Shown here: positions 44,403 through 54,438 of the stretch, in pieces
How positions within the stretch are numbered: the stretch's first letter is position 1
Layout: each line of letters opens with the position of its first letter
Translations under genes and position numbers: made by a program
The notes under the pieces: generated by a model
What the model saw: only the letters and a program-made list of their open reading frames with translations
Database searches by the model: none
Told to the model about the DNA's origin: nothing
Source: Calothrix brevissima NIES-22
GTDB lineage: Bacteria; Cyanobacteriota; Cyanobacteriia; Cyanobacteriales; Nostocaceae
Direction of reading: 5' to 3'
NCBI RefSeq assembly: GCF_002367995.1
Contig: NZ_AP018207.1
Coordinates: 1,054,001 to 1,118,000, forward strand
Length of the DNA: 64,000 bases

Positions 44403-45665
44403 CTAGCCCTTATTTAAATAAACTTCCACCTCTTCACCAGCTGAAATTAAGGTTTTCCCCACCGGGATAACAGCTAGGGCATTAGTTTGTGCTAAATTAA
44501 TTAAATTGCCCGAACTATGGCTACCACCAGATGGAGAAAATTCATAAACGCCATTAACTAACTGTAATTTTCCCCAGATATAAGTTTCCCGCTTACCATC
44601 CGATCGCAATTCTTGACGCGATCGCACTTTCACAAACTCTACTTTCCATCCTTCGGCTAATCCCGCTAATTTCTGAATTGCTGGCTGAACAAACCGCAAA
44701 AACGTTACCAACACAGCCGCCGGATTTCCCGGTAAGCCAAAATATATAGGAACTCTTTGATTATTATCCCCTCCATCAACCTTTGAGGGAAACGTTGCCA
44801 CAGTCAGGGGTTTACCCGGCCTCATCGCCACAGCACGGATATGAATTTGCGCTTGTAGCGTTGCTAAAATTTGCTCAACATAGTCATAATCCCCAACCGA
44901 AACCCCGCCAGAAGAAATCACTATATCAGCATTAGCGATCGCCTGAGTAATTGTTTTTTGCAGCGCTGCTGGTTCATCCTTAACAATCCCTAACATTAAC
45001 GGTTCCGCACCGCTTTGTCTCACCAAAGCAGCCAGCGCATAAGCATTAGAATCAACAATTTGTCCTGCTGCTAGCGGTTGATCGATGGTTACTAATTCAT
45101 CACCAGTAGAAAATATTGCTACAATCGGACTGCGGTAAACACTCACCCGCACACATTGAGCAGCAGCTAACACAGCAATTTCCGCCCCATTTAATTTAAT
45201 CCCTGCTGGTAATAATTGTGTCCCAGCTTGGTAAAATGAAGCTTGACGCCGGACAAATTCTTGTGGTTTTGGTGCAGCTAGAATTTGGACAAAATTCTCC
45301 TGTTGACTTGTCCTTTCTTGCATGACTACAGTATCTGCACCTTGAGGCATCACCGCACCAGTAAAAATCCTTGCGGCTTGACCTGCTTGAATTATAGACT
45401 GGGGTTGATATCCAGCCGGAATTGACTCAACAATTTCTAAAATGGCTGGCTGTTCGGCGCTACAATGTTGCACATCTGTGTAACGCACAGCATAGCCATC
45501 CATTGCTGAGTTATCCCAATGGGGAAAATCTAAATTACTGGTAACGGGTACCGCTAAAATTCTACCTGCGGCGGCGAATAAATCTACAACTTCGGTGTCA
45601 CGCTGATGATCTAGGGGTTGGACTAAACTTAAAATAATTGCTTCGGTATCGCTGACTGAATGCAT
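44403..45665 (-). CDS. moeA: Molybdopterin molybdotransferase MoeA
   Basis: A 420-residue enzyme from the ATG at 45665 (HSVSDTEAIILSLVQPL); a longer frame upstream to 45770 adds 35 residues unlike the family. Landmarks: PHWDNSAMDGYAV, AARIFTGAVMPQGADTVVMQE, VAIFSTGDELV, SSGGVSVGDYDYV, RPGKPLTVATF and FGLPGNPAAVLVTFLRFV. MoeA inserts molybdate into adenylated molybdopterin, needed for nitrate reductase among others. Its stop codon coincides with the end of the MITE-like element. Confidence 0.94.
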   Translation of the reverse strand: MHSVSDTEAIILSLVQPLDHQRDTEVVDLFAAAGRILAVPVTSNLDFPHWDNSAMDGYAVRYTDVQHCSAEQPAILEIVESIPAGYQPQSIIQAGQAARIFTGAVMPQGADTVVMQERTSQQENFVQILAAPKPQEFVRRQASFYQAGTQLLPAGIKLNGAEIAVLAAAQCVRVSVYRSPIVAIFSTGDELVTIDQPLAAGQIVDSNAYALAALVRQSGAEPLMLGIVKDEPAALQKTITQAIANADIVISSGGVSVGDYDYVEQILATLQAQIHIRAVAMRPGKPLTVATFPSKVDGGDNNQRVPIYFGLPGNPAAVLVTFLRFVQPAIQKLAGLAEGWKVEFVKVRSRQELRSDGKRETYIWGKLQLVNGVYEFSPSGGSHSSGNLINLAQTNALAVIPVGKTLISAGEEVEVYLNKG

Positions 45666-45873
45666 AGCGATCGCTACTACGATATTGCCACAAAACATTG
45701 TAACAATCGTCATTGCACCCTCAGGGAATTCTAGGTAAAAAAATATTCCATTGCTCTTATTCACCGTCAACAGTCAACAGTCAACCGTCAACCGTCAACA
45801 ACCTGAAGCGGAATAATTTATTTTTTTGAGTTCCCTAAGCAAAGTGTCAGGATACCAAGTCTCAATGTCATCC

Positions 45874-46098
45874 CTAACCCTTACACCAAAGTTTCAACAA
45901 CCATCTATTAGATTGTTGGTCTAATGCTGGTAAGACACGACTACCAAAAACATCCTGCCATACTTCCATACCATGCTGTTTGACCAAATTGGTTTGTAAT
46001 TGTTGAAAACGCGCATAATCGCGTTCACTAATGGCAGTTAGTATAGAAATAATTGTACTTACTGGGATTTGTACTGCTTTGGTGTTGATAAATTTCAT
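45874..46098 (-). CDS. Small protein of unknown function
   Basis: A 74-residue soluble protein (KFINTKAVQIPVSTIISILTAISERDYARFQQLQ ... WLLKLWCKG). GAGG lies about 10 bases before the ATG. Helical, with paired aromatic residues near the end. No family recognised. Confidence 0.6.
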   Translation of the reverse strand: MKFINTKAVQIPVSTIISILTAISERDYARFQQLQTNLVKQHGMEVWQDVFGSRVLPALDQQSNRWLLKLWCKG

Positions 46099-46392
46099 TA
46101 GCGATCGTCCTCAAAAATATAAATAATTGCTAGCCGTGTTGATTGTAACTAAGTATTTTCCTCTTGTTGGGCAATGGCTACACTGGCGAATGCAGTATCC
46201 ATTTATGAGATTCATCTGTGATACTACTTTATATTGTTGATTTTTCTTCCTCTCCCGTTCCACTAATTTAGCTATTTTTAACGATCAAACAAACAGTCAG
46301 TACTGAAAACTCACAATTCAATATTAACCACAAGTGCAACAATTGATCCTGCCTATCCCAATAAAAATACTGAAAAATATTGCATTTATTTT

Positions 46393-46950
46393 ATGAGTAT
46401 TGCCAGAGTACCCCAAAAACACTATCCCAAAGCGGAAATAAAAAGACGCGCTATGGCATTAGGGCTAGATTTCCTCGTTGCTTGGTTAATTAGTTCTCTA
46501 TTGAGAAGCAACAACCCAGGTATTCAATTTATCCAAATTTTCGTGTTTGTTATAGCTTGGCTAGTTTTACGAGTGCTAGTAGCCTATAACAATCAAGGAC
46601 AAAGCCTTGGGCGTTGGGCGTTCGATCTGAAAGTACTGGAAGTGGAACAAGGAGAAATAATCGGCAGAATTCCCGAATTACTAGCACTAGTTAAACGAGA
46701 AACAATTATTGGTGCAGGCGCGCTGCTTCTCTCCATTGCTCTAGGCAACATTAGTACCAATCCCACTGCTATACTGCTAGTACTTCCTCTGGCTATTGAC
46801 TGTGGTGCGGCCTTCTACGATCGGCAGATGCATCAGGCATTGCACGATCGCTATGCGAGAACTACCATAGTTTCCTCACGTCGTGGTTATTCCCTCGATA
46901 TAAAAATCAAGCGAATAGTTGAAAATATCCAACGGAATGTGAGAAGATAG
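46393..46950 (+). CDS. RDD-family membrane protein
   Basis: A 185-residue protein with the RDD layout: a helix starting AEIKRRAMALGLDFLVAWLIS (Arg and Asp-Asp-like positions) then FVFVIAWLVLRVLVAYNNQGQSLGRWAFDLKVL, and two further helices (GAGALLLSIALGN, AILLVLPLAIDCGAAFY). It ends in a basic cytoplasmic tail. RDD proteins may transport or bind small molecules; function unknown here. The ribosomal pair rpmG-rpsR follows 43 bp later. Confidence 0.85.
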   Translation: MSIARVPQKHYPKAEIKRRAMALGLDFLVAWLISSLLRSNNPGIQFIQIFVFVIAWLVLRVLVAYNNQGQSLGRWAFDLKVLEVEQGEIIGRIPELLALVKRETIIGAGALLLSIALGNISTNPTAILLVLPLAIDCGAAFYDRQMHQALHDRYARTTIVSSRRGYSLDIKIKRIVENIQRNVRR

Positions 46951-46993
46951 TCATTTGTGTTAATTCTCTCCAGGCTTTACGGTTTGTAAGATT

Positions 46994-47188
46994 ATGGCTA
47001 AGAGCAAAGGTGTCCGCATAATCGTGACCCTAGAATGTACCGAATGTCGCACTAACGCTAACAAGCGTTCTCCCGGTGTTTCCCGGTATACCACTACGAA
47101 AAATCGGCGTAACACCACCAACCGATTAGAACTGAAAAAGTTCTGTTCCCATTGCAATACACACACAGTCCACAAGGAAATCAAGTAA
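46994..47188 (+). CDS. rpmG: 50S ribosomal protein bL33
   Basis: A 64-residue protein [20 protein letters not shown] ... [18 protein letters not shown] with the four zinc cysteines in two CxxC pairs. Two bases separate it from rpsR, the usual cyanobacterial rpmG-rpsR order. Confidence 0.97.
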   Translation: MAKSKGVRIIVTLECTECRTNANKRSPGVSRYTTTKNRRNTTNRLELKKFCSHCNTHTVHKEIK

Positions 47189-47190
47189 AA

Positions 47191-47406
47191 ATGAGCTACT
47201 ATCGTCGTCGTCTATCTCCGATTAAGCCGGGAGAACCAATTGATTATAAAGATGTTGATTTGTTGCGCAAATTTATCACCGAGCGCGGTAAAATCCTACC
47301 TCGGCGGATTACAGGCCTAACATGTCAGCAACAGAGAGACTTGACATTAGCAATTAAACGTGCTCGAATTGTAGCTTTGTTGCCGTTCATCAACGCAGAA
47401 GGTTAA
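47191..47406 (+). CDS. rpsR: 30S ribosomal protein bS18
   Basis: A 71-residue protein starting [28 protein letters not shown], then [31 protein letters not shown]. The ATG at 47191 is chosen by family alignment; the longer frame starting at 47152 overlaps rpmG and is not used. AAGTAAAA precedes the start without a strong Shine-Dalgarno, consistent with coupling to rpmG (AAGGAAATC at 47174). Confidence 0.97.
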   Translation: MSYYRRRLSPIKPGEPIDYKDVDLLRKFITERGKILPRRITGLTCQQQRDLTLAIKRARIVALLPFINAEG

Positions 47407-47625
47407 TTCGCGTGGCGGTTGAGCATTTTAGGTTATGGATCTTTGACAGCAGCTGCTTTTATGATGAAAGTGGCTGCAAATTTTCAGATTCCACAATCTA
47501 AAATCTCCTGAAGTCAGTGTAAAATCATCTTTTGCATATAAAAAATCATGAGATTTTGGATTTGGTAGTCAATATTCAATCCAAAATCTAAAATTTATTA
47601 GTTAACCAAATTAAGCGCGAGAGTT

Positions 47626-49677
47626 GTGGAAAAGGGGACGCTGGTTGAATTTAGGGTTCAAGGCGATCGCCGTCTGGGAGTAGTAGATCGCCCAGACGGC
47701 AAGACCCGTTGGTTTGTGGTAGATGAACGCGGTCAATCCCACAGCCTCGCGCCGAGACAAATTACCTATACAGTTACCGGACAAACATACAAGTCGGCTG
47801 ACATACCGCAGTTTTTAGAACAAGTCAAGCCATATTTAGACCCATCTAGCTTAGAAGTAGCTTGGGAATTATTAGTTGAGGATGGGGAATCGGTAACCCC
47901 ATCACAAATGGCTAATATCCTGTTTTCTGAATCAGAACCGCCTCATTGTTACGCCGCCCATTGCTTGTTATCCGATGACAAACTCTATTTCAAGCAAAAA
48001 GGAGACGGTTACGAAACCCGGACAACAGCCCAGGTAGCCGAACGAAAACACCAGCTAGAAGTAGAATCGCAAAAAGCCAGGGGACAGCAGGAATTTTTAG
48101 CCCGTGTCGAACAAGCCCTAGCAGGTGAAACAGTAGATTGGCAACGTCCAGATCGCCAGCGCTTAGAAGCGATCGAAAAATACGCCGCCCTCCTCGCCGA
48201 TGTGGTGCGGATGAGCGTAAATTACGATTCCTTATCTCGGGCCTATCCTCCCCCAGTCCCGGTATTAGAAACAATGACCATGCTGGGACGACAAGCAACG
48301 CCCCAAGGAGCATTTCAACTATTGGTTGACTTGGGTTGGTGGAGTCCCAATGAAAATTTGTTTTTGCGTCGTTCAGCAATTCCGGTTCAATTTCCTAGCA
48401 AGGTATTAGAAGTGGCGCAACAGCGTTTGGATTCCCCACCCGCAGATCTAGATACAGACCGTATAGATCTGACTCATCTCAAGGTATATACAGTTGATGA
48501 CGAAAGCACCACAGAAATCGATGATGGTCTAAGTTGGGAATTACTGCCCGATGGTAGAGAACGTCTGTGGGTACATATTGCCGATCCTACGCGGTTGTTA
48601 GCGCCAGAGGATGATTTAGACCTAGAAGCCAGAAAACGGGGTAGTACCGTTTATTTGCCTACAGGAATGGTACCCATGTTCCCGGAAGTTTTAGCAACCG
48701 GGCCGATGAGTTTGGTACAGGGGCGAGTTTGCTGTGCCCTCAGTTTTGGCGTGATTTTAGATTCCACCGGCAAAGTCGAAGATTACAGCATTCATCCCAG
48801 CACAATTAAGCCCACATACCGCCTCACCTACGAAGATGTAGATGAGATGCTAGAATTAGGCGTCCAAGCAGAACCAGAAATTGCAGCTATTTCCACCTGG
48901 GCACAGCGCCGGAGAACTTGGCGTTATAACCAAGGCGCAATCAGTATTAATATGCCGGAAGCCGCGATCAAAGTCAAAGGCGACGAAATCAGCATTGATA
49001 TATTAGATGATTCCTCATCTCGGCAATTAGTCGCAGAAATGATGATTTTAGCTGGTGAAGTAGCCGCCCGCTACGGTCAAGAGCATAAAATACCTTTACC
49101 ATTTCGCGGTCAGCCACAGCCAGAATTACCCCCCGAAGAAGAATTACTCCAGCTACCCGCAGGGTTTGTTCGCGCCTGTGCCATGCGTCGCTGTATGCCT
49201 AAAAGCGAAATGAGTATTACCCCCGTGCGTCACGCCGGTTTGGGTTTAGATACATATACTCAAGCTACTTCTCCCATCCGCCGTTACAGCGATTTACTCA
49301 CCCATTTTCAACTCAAAGCCCATTTGCGGGGCGAAGTTTTACCATTCTCCGCCGAACAACTCAAAGAAGTGATGATGACTGTAACTAGCATCACTCAAGA
49401 AGTGACAATGGTAGAACGGCAAACTAATAGATATTATGCTTTAGAATATTTACGCCGTTACCCAGAGCAAGTTTGGCAGGTAACAGTATTAATGTGGCTG
49501 CGGGAAGACAGCAATTTAGCGCTAATTCTGTTAGAAGATTTAGGGTTACAATTGCCCATGTCTTTTAGACGTTCGGTAAATTTAGGCGAACATTTATTAG
49601 TTAAAGTCAGCCTTGCCGACCCGCAAAAAGATATGATTCATTTTCAAGAAATAATTTATCAAGAAGCTTTGAATTAG
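47626..49677 (+). CDS. RNase II/R-family exoribonuclease
   Basis: A 683-residue 3'-to-5' exonuclease with GTG start at 47626. The N-terminus is not a typical cold-shock domain pair but begins GTLVEFRVQGDRRLGVVDRP. The RNB core has VDDESTTEIDDGLSWE (catalytic acidic residues), VHIADPTRLL, RGSTVYLPTGMVPMFP, MILAGEVAARY, and near the end TQATSPIRRYSDLLTHFQL. It degrades mRNA and structured RNA remnants. Cyanobacteria usually have one such gene plus PNPase. No clear partner gene. Confidence 0.93.
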   Translation: MEKGTLVEFRVQGDRRLGVVDRPDGKTRWFVVDERGQSHSLAPRQITYTVTGQTYKSADIPQFLEQVKPYLDPSSLEVAWELLVEDGESVTPSQMANILFSESEPPHCYAAHCLLSDDKLYFKQKGDGYETRTTAQVAERKHQLEVESQKARGQQEFLARVEQALAGETVDWQRPDRQRLEAIEKYAALLADVVRMSVNYDSLSRAYPPPVPVLETMTMLGRQATPQGAFQLLVDLGWWSPNENLFLRRSAIPVQFPSKVLEVAQQRLDSPPADLDTDRIDLTHLKVYTVDDESTTEIDDGLSWELLPDGRERLWVHIADPTRLLAPEDDLDLEARKRGSTVYLPTGMVPMFPEVLATGPMSLVQGRVCCALSFGVILDSTGKVEDYSIHPSTIKPTYRLTYEDVDEMLELGVQAEPEIAAISTWAQRRRTWRYNQGAISINMPEAAIKVKGDEISIDILDDSSSRQLVAEMMILAGEVAARYGQEHKIPLPFRGQPQPELPPEEELLQLPAGFVRACAMRRCMPKSEMSITPVRHAGLGLDTYTQATSPIRRYSDLLTHFQLKAHLRGEVLPFSAEQLKEVMMTVTSITQEVTMVERQTNRYYALEYLRRYPEQVWQVTVLMWLREDSNLALILLEDLGLQLPMSFRRSVNLGEHLLVKVSLADPQKDMIHFQEIIYQEALN

Positions 49678-50016
49678 TCATTGGTTATTAGTCATTTGTG
49701 ATTGGTCATTTGTAATTTTTAGAGTTAGAAACCTAAAATTGTGTAGGTTGGGTTGACGTAAGTAAACCCTATTTCCCTATGCATATGTCGTATTCTTTGT
49801 TCCAATTGGTATTAAGTAGGTCGGTGCAATTAAAGATCACTAGTGAAGGCTGTCATTCTTACAAAGTTCTGTTCATCGAAGACTTTGGCGAAGCCCAGAG
49901 TTTGCGCTTTGTCATTGGTCAGGATTTTATGTGTAGTTACATTTTTTAAAAAATTTTGGTTTATTTCTAGGATTTACTTAATATCTAAAATTACTTTTTA
50001 AATTCATTCTTGATTA
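49678..50016. other. 339-bp intergenic region with repeat debris
   Basis: It contains ATTAGTCATTTGTGATT heptamers just after the RNase stop and a decayed GTAGGTTGGGTTGACG repeat (about 49743-49760). No gene, hairpin or promoter that I can support. Confidence 0.5.
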
Positions 50017-50283
50017 TCAACTTTCATCTTTATAAACATCACTACGATGCCCGACTTCAACAACACTTACCAATAAAACATCATCAAATATCTCGTATAT
50101 AATTCGGTAATCACCTACTCTAATTCGATATGTATTCTCTTCACCTTTTAACTTCTTAACTCCGCTAGGACGTGGTTCGATTGCCAAGTTATCTATTTTA
50201 GGCTGTATACGGTCTTGTAATTCTTGAGATAGTTTTTTAAACGCTTTACTCGCACCCTTGGTAAATTTTACTTCGTAAATCAC
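50017..50283 (-). CDS. RelE/ParE-type mRNA interferase toxin
   Basis: An 88-residue RelE-fold protein: IYEVKFTKGASKAFKKLSQELQDRI, then KLKGEENTYRIRVGDYRIIYEI and VVEVGHRSDVYK. The Lys/Arg residues used in A-site mRNA cutting (R.R.GDYR) are present. Its ATG overlaps the antitoxin stop by four bases (ATGA). Confidence 0.9.
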   Translation of the reverse strand: MIYEVKFTKGASKAFKKLSQELQDRIQPKIDNLAIEPRPSGVKKLKGEENTYRIRVGDYRIIYEIFDDVLLVSVVEVGHRSDVYKDES

Positions 50284-50519
50284 ACTACGTCCTTTTTTCG
50301 TTCATTAGCGATTTCTTGTTTCATCTCCTCCCATACAATCAGACTATTATTTTCTACATCATTTTTAGCAGCATAATAGGCTTTTAAATCGTTTTCATCT
50401 TCTTCATTTTCGATTTTTTGAAGTATTGCATAAATTTCATCTAGAGTACTGTCATAAGCTTGATGTAAAAGTACATTAATGGCTTGGATTAACTGTTGGC
50501 GCTCTTGTTCGGTTTTCAT
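50280..50519 (-). CDS. Antitoxin partner of the RelE-type toxin
   Basis: A 79-residue acidic, helical protein (RQQLIQAINVLLHQAYDSTLDEIYAILQKIENEEDEND) that overlaps the toxin gene by four bases. No classic RelB DNA-binding fold is obvious; the N-terminal helix could be a degenerate one. Likely binds and neutralises the toxin. Confidence 0.78.
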   Translation of the reverse strand: MKTEQERQQLIQAINVLLHQAYDSTLDEIYAILQKIENEEDENDLKAYYAAKNDVENNSLIVWEEMKQEIANERKKDVV

Positions 50520-50842
50520 TTTTATACCTCTGCCAAAGGTTCAAAAATTTTACTTATTCTCATCTAGTATTTTTCATCTATAGGATTCATATTTGATTTT
50601 TGAAATACGCGTAGGGTGTGTTGTCGCGTAGCGCAACGCACCGCATTATAGATATTGGTGCGTTATCACGAAGTGTTAACGCATCCTACACATAGTTAAA
50701 TTTTTTCAATAATCAAATCGGATTTCTATAGCATTAGTTATCACAATTATGATATCTCATAATTAGTAAATAATATTCGTAGCTCGGTTAAAGTTTGGGT
50801 ACATCCAAAAACCATGCAAAAAGCTTTGAAAATTCCTCATAC
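50520..50842. other. 323-bp intergenic region with a dispersed repeat
   Basis: Contains a GTAGGGTGTGTTGTCGCG...AACGCATCCTAC inverted repeat (50611-50689), a family common in cyanobacterial intergenic DNA. The CCCCTAGCCCCTAA heptamers next to the GT2 stop are also repeats. Nothing else. Confidence 0.65.
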
Positions 50843-51859
50843 TTAACCCCTAGCCCCTAACTGTGCGTAAGCTTCATATACGCCTTTAACGTTGTACCAA
50901 TTGAGAAAGATTCGGGCAATTTCTAAGGCTAATTGGGGTTTACCTAAAGTAATTAACCATTGCAAAAATGGTGCCATTGTCCGCTCATTTAGTGAACCAT
51001 TTAGTGAGAGAATACCCCAGAGTAAGCGGTGTAACCAAGTCATTTGAATCATCATGCGCACTTCCCAAGTCGGGTGCTTTTGATAAAACAAAACGCCCAT
51101 GCGTCCGCGTTGAATTTCTTTATCAATTAAGTTGGGAATTTGTTCTAAATTAAAGGCTGGATGCCAATGATAGCCAACGGCTGCTGGACATTTAATTAAT
51201 TGTAAACCGAGATTTTTTAGCCTTACGCCAAGCTCTAAATCTTCCCAGCCATAAAGTTGAAACCTAGTATCAAACAATCCAGCTTTCTCTAACCAATGTT
51301 TAGGAATTGCTACGTTCCCTGTAGCAAAAAAAGCCGCAGAAAAATCTGTGACTTTATAAGGTTCAGCAGTGGGATTATCAAAATTGCAAGTATTAATGAC
51401 TGCACCATAGGTAAAAAAGCGATCGCTTCCCAAATGCTTTTGTCCCTGTACCAGTGCATCAGCATGAGACTGTAAGAAATTCTCTAGTACGACTAGATCG
51501 CTATCAATAAAGATAATCGTGTCACCTAGTGCTTGTTCTACACCCAAATTTCGCGCCGCAGCCGGGCCTTTGTGGTCTTGTTCAAAACATCGCACATGAG
51601 GAAATTCTTCTTTATGGGCTGCTAACCATTCCAAAGTGCTATCCGTAGAACCATCATCTACCAAGACAATTTCGTAACCGGCGATCGCAGTTGGCAAAGA
51701 AAATTTCTGTACTTCCAAAGCGCGGAGACACTTTTCTAAAATTGGTTGGCGATTATAAGTTGGTATTACAACACTGAAAAACACAGTCTCACCCACAAGA
51801 TTATTATCCTTCTCCAGAATAGGACAACTGTAGCATTGGCGCTGTTCCTCATTAGTCAT
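50843..51859 (-). CDS. GT2-family glycosyltransferase
   Basis: A 338-residue GT-A enzyme: SVVIPTYNR, EIVLVDDGSTDSTLEWL, AARNLGVEQALGDTIIFIDSDL (DxD metal site), and GWEDLELGVRLKNLG with the family ED motif. It adds a sugar from a nucleotide donor to a glycan or lipid. The first ATG (51857-51859) lies inside a heptamer repeat tract. The first 25 or so residues (TNEEQRQCYSCPILEKDNN) are not family-like, so translation may start at a GTG further in. Confidence 0.88.
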   Translation of the reverse strand: MTNEEQRQCYSCPILEKDNNLVGETVFFSVVIPTYNRQPILEKCLRALEVQKFSLPTAIAGYEIVLVDDGSTDSTLEWLAAHKEEFPHVRCFEQDHKGPAAARNLGVEQALGDTIIFIDSDLVVLENFLQSHADALVQGQKHLGSDRFFTYGAVINTCNFDNPTAEPYKVTDFSAAFFATGNVAIPKHWLEKAGLFDTRFQLYGWEDLELGVRLKNLGLQLIKCPAAVGYHWHPAFNLEQIPNLIDKEIQRGRMGVLFYQKHPTWEVRMMIQMTWLHRLLWGILSLNGSLNERTMAPFLQWLITLGKPQLALEIARIFLNWYNVKGVYEAYAQLGARG

Positions 51860-51911
51860 TAGTCATTTGTCATTTGTCATTTGTCATTTGTCATTTGTCA
51901 TTTGTCATTAG
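51857..51911. repeat. Heptamer repeat (TCATTTG/TCATTAG units)
   Basis: Eight or so 7-bp units CATTTGT / CATTAGT between the GT2 start and menB. The GT2 start codon falls in the first unit. Confidence 0.85.
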
Positions 51912-52028
51912 TCCCCCTTGTCTCCCTTCCCTCCCTTCCAGCTGTTTCTTTGCTAATTGCTTTAGAAGCGATCGCTTGTCCCTAAGTCCGCGCTAAAATT
52001 CTCAAGCACAATAGCGGATTCCACATCA

Positions 52029-52862
52029 ATGGAAATTAACTGGGAAACAGCCAAAACTTACGAAGATGTTTTGTATCAAAAAACCGATGGTATTGCCAAA
52101 ATTACTATCAATCGTCCCCACAAACGTAATGCTTTCCGCCCCAAAACTATATTTGAACTCTATGATGCTTTTTGTGATGCCCGCGAGGATACTTCTATTG
52201 GCGTGATTTTATTTACTGGTGCAGGCCCCCATACTGATGGTAAATATGCTTTCTGTGCAGGTGGCGATCAAAGTGTCAGGGGTCATGGCGGTTATTTAGA
52301 TGAAGATGGAACTCCCCGCTTAAATGTACTCGACTTACAACGGTTGATTCGTTCCTTACCAAAAGTTGTGATTGCTCTAGTAGCAGGATATGCGATCGGC
52401 GGTGGTCATGTCTTGCACCTGATTTGTGACCTGACTATTGCGGCTGATAATGCTATTTTTGGGCAGACTGGCCCGAAAGTTGGCAGTTTTGATGGTGGAT
52501 TTGGTGCTAGCTACCTCGCCCGCATTGTCGGACAAAAAAAAGCTAGAGAAATTTGGTTTCTCTGTCGTCAATATAACGCCCAACAAGCCCTAGATATGGG
52601 TTTAGTTAATACCATTGTCCCAGTCGAACAACTAGAAGCTGAGGGTATTCAATGGGCGCAAGAAATTTTAGATAAAAGCCCGATTGCTATTCGCTGTCTC
52701 AAAGCGGCTTTGAATGCTGATTGTGACGGACAAGCTGGTTTGCAAGAACTCGCAGGTAATGCCACTTTACTTTATTACATGACTCAAGAAGGCGCTGAGG
52801 GAAAACAAGCATTTTTAGAAAAGCGATCGCCAAATTTTCGCGATTTCCCTTGGTTACCCTAA
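52029..52862 (+). CDS. menB: 1,4-dihydroxy-2-naphthoyl-CoA synthase MenB
   Basis: A 277-residue crotonase. [24 protein letters not shown], the oxyanion hole segment [23 protein letters not shown] and [22 protein letters not shown] are typical of MenB. It closes the second ring of phylloquinone, the photosystem I electron carrier. The Asp of GSFDGG-type active sites is present. A strong hairpin terminator follows. Confidence 0.97.
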   Translation: MEINWETAKTYEDVLYQKTDGIAKITINRPHKRNAFRPKTIFELYDAFCDAREDTSIGVILFTGAGPHTDGKYAFCAGGDQSVRGHGGYLDEDGTPRLNVLDLQRLIRSLPKVVIALVAGYAIGGGHVLHLICDLTIAADNAIFGQTGPKVGSFDGGFGASYLARIVGQKKAREIWFLCRQYNAQQALDMGLVNTIVPVEQLEAEGIQWAQEILDKSPIAIRCLKAALNADCDGQAGLQELAGNATLLYYMTQEGAEGKQAFLEKRSPNFRDFPWLP

Positions 52863-52871
52863 AATAGGGCA

Positions 52872-52901
52872 AAAATAGCCCCTGTTAATAGGGGCTATTT
52901 T
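52872..52901. terminator. Terminator after menB
   Basis: AAAATAGCCCCT (52872-52883), loop GTTAAT, AGGGGCTATTTT (52890-52901): a perfect 12-bp stem with A-run before and T-run after, ten bases past the stop. Works in both directions in principle. Confidence 0.9.
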
Positions 52902-53141
52902 CTCAAAAGATTGACAGCACCAAAAATTTTAAAGGCAAATATTAATTGCAAACAGAATAAAAACTCATACCAGTTTGGATGCAATAGTTATTGTTTCTCT
53001 TCGGGAGAAATCTTCACTAGCAGTATTTTTAACCTCAAACCTATCTAACAAAGATAGCCATAAATTAAGACAGCAGTCTCAGATAGCGGCTAAACTTTTT
53101 GGCAAATCCAAAATTGGTAGTAGTCAGGGAATAAAAGATGG

Positions 53142-53480
53142 CTAAATCAGTACTTTCTCTGTTTTTGTCGGTTCGGCTGTCAAAACAGGAGTTTCTGTGA
53201 CGGAAACAAAAGTATTATTTTCTAATTCTGAACCTACGCTTGGAGATGCAACTATAACTGGTGTTGCATCTGGTAAACTCCAAGCACCTTCTAAAGTTTC
53301 CCAGGAAGGTGCAAAAGGTGGTAGTGCTAACGAGCAAGCTTTCCAAGATCCTTGAACTGGGGCCCCTAACTGTTGGCACATTCCGCCACGGCGACCTTCT
53401 GGTTGATAATGGCGACAATATCTACAGGCAGATGTCAAAAATTTATTAGGTTTCATTTGAGGCTCATCTTTTAGTCCCAT
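53142..53480 (-). CDS. Cys-rich small protein, unknown function
   Basis: A 112-residue protein. The first half has CRYCRHYQPEGRRGGMCQQLGAPVQGSWKACSLALPPF, four cysteines and a His that may bind zinc; the second half is acidic and Pro/Thr-rich. The start is uncertain: ATG at 53480 or at 53456 (residue 9); the latter has GATGAG upstream. The pattern looks conserved in cyanobacteria. Function not known. Confidence 0.65.
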   Translation of the reverse strand: MGLKDEPQMKPNKFLTSACRYCRHYQPEGRRGGMCQQLGAPVQGSWKACSLALPPFAPSWETLEGAWSLPDATPVIVASPSVGSELENNTFVSVTETPVLTAEPTKTEKVLI

Positions 53481-54438
53481 TTAGGGCTAATTTATGTCTC
53501 TATATTTTCCTTCTAGATATAAATACGTAGTAGAGCCAAAACGCATTAATTGGTCTACGTTGTAGCGATCCCCAGTCAAATTTTAGCTTTAGGATGTTTT
53601 TATATTTCTGTTATATATTTCAATATTAATTTTTTGATGGACATGCTAAATTTTGACTAAAACAAATTGGGGATCAAGGCTAAAATAACAAATTTAGATT
53701 TGCCCAATTTATTAATTTATATCCTAAGGAATAGGAACTGAGTTAGATTCAAGCAGCTTGTTCTCATACTTTTGAGGTAATTTCCTGGAAATTATCTGGG
53801 AAGTCAAAGACTATTACCAATGGGAGGGAATTGGTAATTTCTGTGCGGTAGTTTGTCATTACCTGCCCTGATTTTTAGAGATTGCTGATAATTGATTTCA
53901 GCGTCTGCTTGACTAAAATTTTTGAGGATAGCCGTCAAAAATCAGTTCAGTATCATTGATACTGAATGCAAATTAGCAAGTTTGTTGCCAATAATGTTTT
54001 TGTCTGAGGGTCTTGAGAGTGAAATCTCAAAAATATTCCAGACTGCCTAACTAGAGAATTTTGCAGATGGCATAAGTATATCTACAAAACGCACAATAGT
54101 AATTTAGCAATCATCGGAAAAATAATTTATAAATTCAGCATAAAATTCCAATGGGTGCTTCATGGGGATTGGTGATTGGTGATGTTATGGCGCGTTGAGA
54201 CAGTTGCTAGCAATAGTTTTTGTTAGCAAAAACGTCGAGCAACAGTGTTTGTCAGTAAATTTGTTGAGTAAAAATCTATTCTAAAAAGATGAATCATTAT
54301 TATTTATCCCAATTTCGGATACAAATAAACACAGATATATAAAGAAAAATTAAGGAATCTCAAGATAAAAGATAATTTTCCCATTAGGCAAGGGATTGAG
54401 GCGGTTAAGAAAAGGAAAAACAAATAACTGATGATCAT
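53481..54438. other. 958-bp AT-rich region without a gene
   Basis: The longest gene-free stretch. It holds an interrupted inverted repeat at 53567-53675 (GATCCCC pairs with GGGGATC; GTCAAATTTTAGC with GCTAAATTTTGAC, one mismatch). Shorter hairpins include TTCAGTATCATTGATACTGAA (about 53945-53966). No open frame has coding features. Some of these could be parts of a non-coding RNA. Confidence 0.55.

Noticed and set aside
49743-49760. A third GTAGGTTGGGTT element
   Set aside because: Only one arm is left; counted as decayed debris.
51857-51911. Possible CRISPR-like array in the TCATTTG tract
   Set aside because: Units are 7 bp and contiguous with no spacers; no cas genes in the window.
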